A stretch of DNA of 10,374 nucleotides from contig CAJBLW010000464.1 in NCBI GenBank assembly GCA_903953985.1, forward strand, positions 1 to 10,374, in the 5' to 3' direction. A program made the position numbers and the translations under genes. Below are positions 6,024 through 10,374 of this stretch, piece after piece. Each line of letters starts with the position of its first letter. Positions within the stretch are counted from its first letter, which is position 1. Origin of the DNA: an uncultured Burkholderiales bacterium (GTDB taxonomy: Bacteria > Pseudomonadota > Gammaproteobacteria > Burkholderiales > Burkholderiaceae_C). The notes beneath the pieces were generated by a model. It was not told the DNA's origin. It ran no database searches and worked only from the letters and a program-made list of their open reading frames with translations.

Positions 6024-6647
6024 TTAGCGGGCGTTCAGCCCATCAAAACAGGTGCTCATCACCAAATCCAGGATCTGCTCGTCGGTGTGTTGTTCGCCCA
6101 TTTTCAGAAATTCCAGCACCGGGTCGCAGGCTCGGGCATACAAGGTGTAGAGCACCGCAACAGCGGGCAAGGCCTTGTTGATCTGGCCTTGGGCTTGGGC
6201 CTCTTCGATCCAGCCGCCCAAAGCGTCGCTCACCTCCATCAAGCTGTCCATGTAGTCCTTGCTGGCCATCAAGGTGGCGCGCAATCTGGAGTTCTGGCTA
6301 GGCAGAGAGGGCATCAGGCCTTGCAACTTCAGTGTCATGGTCCAGCGGGTCACGGCTTTGATTTTGTCCAGCGGGGGCAAAGACGAATCGGTGCTCTGGA
6401 TGACCTCTTGCGCCCGGCGCATGGCGGTGACCATGGCCGCGCAGGCCAACTCTTCCTTGCTGGTGAAGTGCTTGTACAGGCTGGCCTTGGCAATGCCCAC
6501 CTCGGCCGCCACCTCGTCCACCGTCATCGCATCAAAGCCTTTTTCGGACAACAAACGGTTGACCGATTGGATGATGGCCGTTTCGCGGGCGGCGAGCATC
6601 TGGACTTTGAAGGATTTCTTGGGCGCTGTCACGTGGGTGGTGTTCAT
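6024..6647 (-). CDS. TetR-family transcriptional regulator
   Basis: The 207-residue protein has a typical TetR N-terminal DNA-binding domain: A-A-R-E-T-A-I-I-Q-S-V-N-R-L-L leading into F-D-A-M-T-V-D-E-V-A-A-E-V-G-I-A-K-A-S-L, then Y-K-H-F-T-S-K-E-E-L, about residues 20-67. The C-terminal ligand-binding half is poorly conserved and gives no clue to the effector. These proteins normally repress nearby genes until a small molecule binds. The only codirectional neighbour is phoD upstream, separated by a strong terminator, so its target is not obvious; self-repression or the convergent cluster are possibilities. ATG 6647 is used because it places the helix-turn-helix at a usual depth; M17 is an alternative. 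No Shine-Dalgarno precedes either start. Confidence 0.92.
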   Translation of the reverse strand: MNTTHVTAPKKSFKVQMLAARETAIIQSVNRLLSEKGFDAMTVDEVAAEVGIAKASLYKHFTSKEELACAAMVTAMRRAQEVIQSTDSSLPPLDKIKAVTRWTMTLKLQGLMPSLPSQNSRLRATLMASKDYMDSLMEVSDALGGWIEEAQAQGQINKALPAVAVLYTLYARACDPVLEFLKMGEQHTDEQILDLVMSTCFDGLNAR

Positions 6648-6653
6648 GCAAGG

Positions 6654-6659
6654 ATTCTA
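6654..6659 (-). promoter_or_regulatory. Possible -10 box of the TetR gene (leaderless)
   Basis: On the minus strand this reads TAGAAT, five of six matches to the -10 consensus. Counting seven bases downstream puts the transcription start on the A of ATG at 6647, so the mRNA may have no leader. The -35 window falls in the T-run of the phoD terminator and shows no good hexamer. Confidence 0.35.
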
Positions 6660-6670
6660 GCCATGCAGCC

Positions 6671-6705
6671 TAAAAAAAAACCGCATGGTAACCCTTGGAT
6701 GCGGT
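6671..6705 (-). terminator. Strong intrinsic terminator of phoD
   Basis: Read on the minus strand, ACCGCAT (6705-6699) pairs perfectly with ATGCGGT (6686-6680) around a 12-base loop and runs straight into a tract of eight or more T residues (6680-6672). It begins 10 bp after the phoD stop codon. This is the clearest intrinsic terminator in the window and separates phoD from the TetR gene on the same strand. Confidence 0.85.
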
Positions 6706-6714
6706 CGGGCCTGT

Positions 6715-8313
6715 TCAAGAACCCGGCTCGACGCCCGCCACCCCCTGTTGTACCGTCCAGCGCCCCTGCAGCGCCAGTCGGGCTTCGGGCTGGGCTGGGT
6801 GCGGGGTGGTCAAGAACTGCGCCACCAGGTGCTCGGGACGGATGTCGATCAGGGTGTAGCCCCTCTGATCCGATCGGGCGTGGCGGATGTCCGGGTTGTC
6901 GCGCTGGATTTGCGCCATGAGTTTGGCTGACATGCCCCGGGTGGAGACCGAGGTGGTGACCAGCTCACTGGCCACCACGGGCGAGCGCTCATCGCCCGGC
7001 TGCACGCGCAACTGCGCGGCCACGTTGGCGTGCACATCGCCACCCAGCATGACCACATCGCTCAGTCGCGCGTCGGCCACGGTCTGCAACAACCGCGCCC
7101 GCGCTTGCGGGTAACCGTCCCAGCCGTCAGTGAAGGCACTGCGCCCCAAGGGGGTCTGAATGCCACTGCTGGCCATCAAGGTGGATTGCGCCAGCAGCTT
7201 CCAGCGCCGCTGACTTTGCGTCAAGCCCGCGGTCAGCCATTGCTCTTGCGCCTGGCCCAGCATGCTGCGTGCCGGATCGGCCAGCGCATCGCAACCCATG
7301 ACCACGCGCCCGCCGCCCCGCATCAGGTCGGGGCAGGCCTGGTGGTCGCGGTGTTGGCGGCAGTCCAGCGTCCACAAGTCGGCCAGCGTGCCCCAGGCCA
7401 TGCGGTCATGGATGCGCATTTGGCTGGGCTGCTGCGGGTCAGGCCCCAAGCGCAGCGGCATGTGTTCAAAGTAAGCCTGGTAAGCCGCCGCTCGCCGCTG
7501 CAAGAACACCGCCGCGTCGGTGAAGTTGCGGTCCAAGTCGTTGGCGTAGTCGTTCACCACCTCGTGGTCGTCCCAGGTCATGAGCCAAGGGTGGGCCGCG
7601 TGACAGGCCTGCAAGTGGGCGTCGCTCTTGTAGTGCGCGTGACGGGCGCGGTACGCCTCCAGCGTGTCGGGCATGCCGCTTTCGTGGGCCCGGATCTTGT
7701 ATTGCTTGTTGCTGCTTTCGTAGATGTAATCACCCACGAACAGCACCAAGTCCAGGTCTTGCGCGGCCATGTCGCGGTGCGCAGCGAAGTGGCCTTGCTC
7801 GTAGTGCTGGCAAGACGCCAGGCCCAAGCGCAGGCGGCGCACGGTCTCACTCAAAGCCGGGCTGGTGCGGGTGCGGCCCACCGGGCTGACGGCGTTGCCG
7901 CTGGTAAATCGGTACCAATAAGGACGCCCTGGCTGCAGTCCATCGGCCAGCACATGCAGGCTGTGGCCCCGACGGGCGTCGGTGTTCAATGTCCATTGGC
8001 GAACAGGCTGTCGCAAAGCCTCATCGGCAAACAGCTCGCACGCCACGGGGGCACCTGGCGCTTGGCGGGCTGCATCGGCTTCGTGGATGAGCAAACGCGT
8101 CCACAGCACCACGCTGCGAGGCTGTGGCTGGCCACTGGCCACGCCCAGACTGAAAGGATTGACCTGCCAGCGCGGCGGTGCGCTTTGGGCCTGCACACCA
8201 GGCGTGACCCACGGCGCCAGCGCGGCAGCCAAGGCCGCGCGGTGCAGATCGCGTCGCGACCAAGGTGGACTGGGGTGGGTGGTGCTGGGCATGGGGCGTT
8301 GGGCTTTGAGCAT
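6715..8313 (-). CDS. phoD: PhoD-like alkaline phosphatase, Tat-exported
   Basis: The 532-residue protein matches the PhoD family of metal-dependent phosphomono/diesterases that release phosphate from organic esters outside the cytoplasm. The start has a Tat signal: S-R-R-D-L-H-R at 19-25, a hydrophobic alanine-rich stretch, and a cleavage site after V-Q-A near 42. The N-terminal PhoD domain covers about 50-150. Catalytic-domain motifs are A-S-C168-Q-H, G-D195-Y-I-Y-E, W-D-D249-H-E-V with N-D-Y, G-G-D426-V-H428, and S-E-L-V-T-T-S near 449-455; the cysteine and these acidic and histidine residues form the metal centre in known PhoD. Start at 8313 is uncertain: M8 at 8292 would still leave a good Tat signal and neither has a clear ribosome site. 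No full Pho box was found upstream. It is divergent from the EamA transporter and followed by its own terminator. Confidence 0.92.
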   Translation of the reverse strand: MLKAQRPMPSTTHPSPPWSRRDLHRAALAAALAPWVTPGVQAQSAPPRWQVNPFSLGVASGQPQPRSVVLWTRLLIHEADAARQAPGAPVACELFADEALRQPVRQWTLNTDARRGHSLHVLADGLQPGRPYWYRFTSGNAVSPVGRTRTSPALSETVRRLRLGLASCQHYEQGHFAAHRDMAAQDLDLVLFVGDYIYESSNKQYKIRAHESGMPDTLEAYRARHAHYKSDAHLQACHAAHPWLMTWDDHEVVNDYANDLDRNFTDAAVFLQRRAAAYQAYFEHMPLRLGPDPQQPSQMRIHDRMAWGTLADLWTLDCRQHRDHQACPDLMRGGGRVVMGCDALADPARSMLGQAQEQWLTAGLTQSQRRWKLLAQSTLMASSGIQTPLGRSAFTDGWDGYPQARARLLQTVADARLSDVVMLGGDVHANVAAQLRVQPGDERSPVVASELVTTSVSTRGMSAKLMAQIQRDNPDIRHARSDQRGYTLIDIRPEHLVAQFLTTPHPAQPEARLALQGRWTVQQGVAGVEPGS

Positions 8314-8378
8314 TTGGGGCGGGTCCCCGCTGATCGCTCAACTCTGGACCCAGAACACTGAACCCCGAACTCTAAACG

Positions 8379-8400
8379 CTCAAGTGACAGACCGCTTGAG
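8379..8400. promoter_or_regulatory. Inverted repeat between phoD and the EamA transporter gene
   Basis: CTCAAG (8379-8384) and CTTGAG (8395-8400) form a perfect 6-bp inverted repeat with a 10-bp spacer, so the half-site centres are 16 bp apart. It lies in the 102-bp divergent gap, 15 bp before the transporter start, and could be an operator acting on one or both genes. A copy of the half-site extension, CGCTCAA, also occurs at 8335-8341. No regulator is identified. Confidence 0.3.
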
Positions 8401-8415
8401 TAGAGGGGCGGCACA

Positions 8416-9315
8416 ATGGGTGGCATGAGTACTTCGATCCGCCCCCGCAAAGACCACCTGGACGCCCTGGCCGTGGGCATCTTGCTGGTGTGCTGCATGT
8501 TTTGGGGCTTTCAGCAGGTATTGGTGAAAGCCACGGTGGCCGAATTGCCGCCCGTGTTCCAGTCGGCGGTGCGCGGATTGGGGGCGACAACGCTGCTGTG
8601 GCTCTGGTGCCAGTGGCGCGGGGTGCGCCTGTTTGAGCGCGATGGCAGTTTGTGGGCGGGTTTGCTGGTGGGTAGCCTGTTTGCGGCGGAGTTTGCTTTC
8701 ATTTACATCGGCCTGCAGCACACCTCAGCCTCGCGGCTGACGGTGTTTTTGTACACCTCGCCCTTTTGGGTGGCGGCTCTGTTGCCTTGGTTCATCCGCA
8801 CCGAACGCCTGCGGCCTGTGCAGTGGCTAGGCATGGCCTGCGCATTTGCAGCGGTGGTGTTCGCCCTGCGTGAAGGCTTTGGCGGCGGGGGTGCCACGGG
8901 TGACCTGATGGGCCTGGCCGCTGGCGCACTGTGGGGCCTGACGACGGTGGCCATCCGCGCGGCCAACCTCACGCGACTGGCCGCCGAAAAACTGCTGTTT
9001 TACCAACTGGCCGTGAGCACCGCCGTGCTGATCCTGCTCTCCCACGGGTTAGGCGAGCCTTGGGACGGCCACTGGAGTGGCTTTGCCCTGGGCTCTGTGG
9101 CGGTGCAATCCACGGTGGGCGCATTCGCCAGCTACCTGGCCTGGATGTGGATGCTGGGCCACTACCCGGCCACCAAAATCTCGGCCTTTGTGTTCCTCAC
9201 GCCGCTGTTCGCCTTGTTGTTTGGCATGCTCTGGCTGGGCGAAGCCGTGACCCTGACGCTGGTGCTGTCCTTGACGCTGGTGGCGGTGGGCATTGTGTTG
9301 GTCAACCGCAAATGA
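8416..9315 (+). CDS. EamA/DMT-superfamily transporter
   Basis: The 299-residue protein has ten hydrophobic segments, the normal count for a two-repeat EamA (drug/metabolite transporter) permease in the inner membrane. The first begins near residue 17 (A-V-G-I-L-L-V-C-C-M-F-W-G) and the last ends at the C-terminus (V-A-V-G-I-V-L-V-N-R-K). Typical EamA traits are F-W-G-F in helix 1, R-x-x-G-A in helix 2, Y-T-S-P-F-W in helix 4, G-A-L-W-G-L-T at the start of the second repeat, and F-L-T-P-L-F-A with W-L-G-E in helix 9. Such carriers export amino acids, nucleobases or other metabolites; substrate cannot be inferred. ATG 8416 has AGAGGGG at 8402-8408 with seven bases between; ATG 8425 is a second possible start. 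The gene is divergent from phoD and followed by a REPIN-like hairpin. Confidence 0.93.
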   Translation: MGGMSTSIRPRKDHLDALAVGILLVCCMFWGFQQVLVKATVAELPPVFQSAVRGLGATTLLWLWCQWRGVRLFERDGSLWAGLLVGSLFAAEFAFIYIGLQHTSASRLTVFLYTSPFWVAALLPWFIRTERLRPVQWLGMACAFAAVVFALREGFGGGGATGDLMGLAAGALWGLTTVAIRAANLTRLAAEKLLFYQLAVSTAVLILLSHGLGEPWDGHWSGFALGSVAVQSTVGAFASYLAWMWMLGHYPATKISAFVFLTPLFALLFGMLWLGEAVTLTLVLSLTLVAVGIVLVNRK

Positions 9316-9350
9316 AGCTGGCCCTGCAACGGAAGCGCTGCCTCTGCCTG

Positions 9351-9421
9351 TGTAGGAGCGGTCTCTGAACGCGATGCGGGCCTTCACCCATGCCAGATCG
9401 CGGTCAGAGCCCGCTCCTACA
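9351..9421. repeat. REPIN-like element (two inverted REP-type sequences)
   Basis: A 71-bp near-perfect inverted repeat. TGTAGGAGCGG (9351-9361) pairs with CCGCTCCTACA (9411-9421), CTCTGA with TCAGAG, and CGCGAT (9370-9375) with ATCGCG (9397-9402); only two mismatched positions interrupt the 25-bp arms around a 21-base loop. The terminal sequence resembles the GTAGGAGCGG-type extragenic palindromes known from Pseudomonas, which are moved by RAYT transposases. No RAYT gene is in the window. It sits between two codirectional genes, where it could stabilise the 3' end of the transporter mRNA. It lacks a following T-run, so it is not a canonical terminator on the plus strand. Confidence 0.75.
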
Positions 9422-9452
9422 AAAAACCTCTTGATTTGATTGAAAGAACCCC

Positions 9453-10374
9453 ATGACTTACCAAGCCCTGCAAATTGAAAAAGACGACGCCGGTTACCGC
9501 TGCACCTTGAAGACGCTGGATGACAGCGCACTGCCCGAAGGCGACGTGACGGTGCAGGTGGACTTCTCCACCATCAACTACAAAGACGGCCTGGCCATCA
9601 CCGGCAAGTCGCCCGTGGTGCGCAAATTTCCACTCACCCCCGGCATCGACCTGGCAGGCACCGTGACCGACAGCCAACACCCGCTGTTCAAAGCGGGTGA
9701 CCAAGTCGTTTTGAACGGTTGGGGCGTGGGCGAGAGCCACAGTGGCGGCTTGGCGCAAAAGGCGCGCCTGAAGGGCGACTGGCTGGTCAAACTGCCTGCT
9801 GCATTCACACCGCGTCAGGCCATGGCCATCGGCACGGCCGGTTACACCGCCATGCTGTGCGTGATGGCCCTGCAAAAGCACGGCGTCACGCCAGACAAGG
9901 GCGACATTTTGGTCACCGGCGCAGGCGGCGGCGTGGGCAGCGTGGCGATTGCGCTGCTCGCCAAGTTGGGCTACCGCGTGGTGGCCAGCACCGGCCGCCT
10001 GCAAGAGGCCGACTACCTGCGCCAGCTGGGCGCGGCCGACGTGATGGACCGGGCCGTACTGTCGGCCCCCGGCAAACCGCTGGCCAAAGAACGCTGGGCG
10101 GGCGTGGTCGACACCGTGGGCAGCCACACCCTGGCCAATGCATGCGCCAGCACCCAATACGGCGGCGTGGTCACCGCCTGCGGCTTGGCGCAAGGCATGG
10201 ACTTTCCGAGTTCGGTCGCGCCTTTCATCTTGCGCGGCGTGACCTTGGCCGGCATCGACAGCGTGATGGCCCCACGTGCGGTGCGAGAAGCCGCTTGGGC
10301 GCGTTTGGCGCAAGACCTGGACACCGCCCAGCTGGAACGCATGACCCGCGAAGTGGGCTTGGCCGACGCGATTG
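9453..10374 (+). CDS. acuI: AcuI/YhdH-type acryloyl-CoA reductase (MDR family), cut by window end
   Basis: An open frame of 307 codons runs off the right edge with no stop; family members are about 325-330 residues, so some 20 are missing. It is a zinc-free medium-chain dehydrogenase/reductase. The YhdH/AcuI hallmarks are S-T-I-N-Y-K-D-G at 39-46, P-G-I-D-L-A-G-T, L-N-G-W-G-V-G near 87-93, and G-T-A-G-Y-T-A-M at 127-134. The nucleotide fold shows as V-T-G-A-G-G-G-V-G at 154-162, with S-T-G-R near 179-182 suggesting NADPH. Known AcuI reduces acryloyl-CoA to propionyl-CoA, in the breakdown of DMSP or 3-hydroxypropionate, and protects against acrylate; E. coli YhdH has the same activity. ATG 9453 has only a weak GAAAG at 9442-9446. 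It lies after the REPIN-like hairpin and is probably a separate transcript. Gene symbol is by family resemblance. Confidence 0.88.
   Translation, partial: MTYQALQIEKDDAGYRCTLKTLDDSALPEGDVTVQVDFSTINYKDGLAITGKSPVVRKFPLTPGIDLAGTVTDSQHPLFKAGDQVVLNGWGVGESHSGGLAQKARLKGDWLVKLPAAFTPRQAMAIGTAGYTAMLCVMALQKHGVTPDKGDILVTGAGGGVGSVAIALLAKLGYRVVASTGRLQEADYLRQLGAADVMDRAVLSAPGKPLAKERWAGVVDTVGSHTLANACASTQYGGVVTACGLAQGMDFPSSVAPFILRGVTLAGIDSVMAPRAVREAAWARLAQDLDTAQLERMTREVGLADAI

Noticed and set aside
7030..8361. 443-codon open frame on the plus strand opposite phoD
   Set aside because: It is a shadow of phoD in GC-rich DNA: low-complexity, rich in Arg, Gln, Val and His, no domain motifs. The opposite strand has all PhoD motifs, a Tat signal and a matching terminator.
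8384..8390. CTGTCAC on the minus strand upstream of phoD, like half of a Pho box
   Set aside because: Only one 7-bp half-site is present; the partner 11 bp away on either side does not match, so phosphate control cannot be claimed.
9417..10313. 298-codon open frame on the minus strand opposite the acuI-like gene
   Set aside because: Antisense shadow rich in Ala, Gln, His and Gly. It would also begin inside the reductase and end in the REPIN-like hairpin; the plus strand encodes a complete MDR fold.

Overview
The window is about 10.4 kb of GC-rich, tightly packed DNA. Gene content suggests a betaproteobacterium of the Burkholderiales, most likely Comamonadaceae: an orphan Bug/TctC periplasmic binding protein, many LysR-type regulators, a Tat-exported PhoD, and an AcuI/YhdH-type reductase. 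This placement is from gene style and product resemblance only; no rRNA or marker gene is present. There is no stretch of more than 300 bases without a gene; the longest gaps are about 167 bp (1819-1985) and 137 bp (9316-9452).

Layout. (1) 1-1296, plus strand: the C-terminal end of a LysR-type regulator, translationally coupled (ATGA overlap) to a metallophosphoesterase. (2) 1321-1818: a single universal stress protein gene behind what looks like an FNR/ANR-type class II promoter. (3) 1878-6021: a probable catabolic/uptake unit made of a TauD/TfdA-family 2-oxoglutarate dioxygenase, a TctC/Bug solute-binding protein and an ACMSD-like amidohydrolase, ended by a hairpin plus T-run and followed by a codirectional LysR regulator that is its natural candidate controller. 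(4) 6024-8313, minus strand: a TetR-family repressor and, upstream of it on the same strand, a Tat-exported PhoD-like alkaline phosphatase with its own strong intrinsic terminator. (5) 8416-9315: a ten-helix EamA/DMT transporter, divergent from phoD. (6) 9351-9421: a REPIN-like hairpin made of two inverted REP-type sequences. (7) 9453 to the window end: an acryloyl-CoA reductase/quinone oxidoreductase (AcuI/YhdH type), cut by the window edge.

How they may work together. The three-gene unit reads as bind a carboxylate-bearing compound in the periplasm (Bug), oxidise it with Fe(II)/2-oxoglutarate (TauD-like), and hydrolyse or decarboxylate a product (amidohydrolase). The substrate cannot be read from sequence. 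No TctA/TctB membrane partners are present. The most unusual protein-level signal is in the amidohydrolase: the metal ligands are intact, but the conserved catalytic histidine of the ACMSD-type motif is asparagine. No phage, transposase, CRISPR array, tRNA or rRNA gene was seen. I find no clear new defence or mobile system; the candidates worth a second look are the TauD-Bug-amidohydrolase unit and several regulatory structures.
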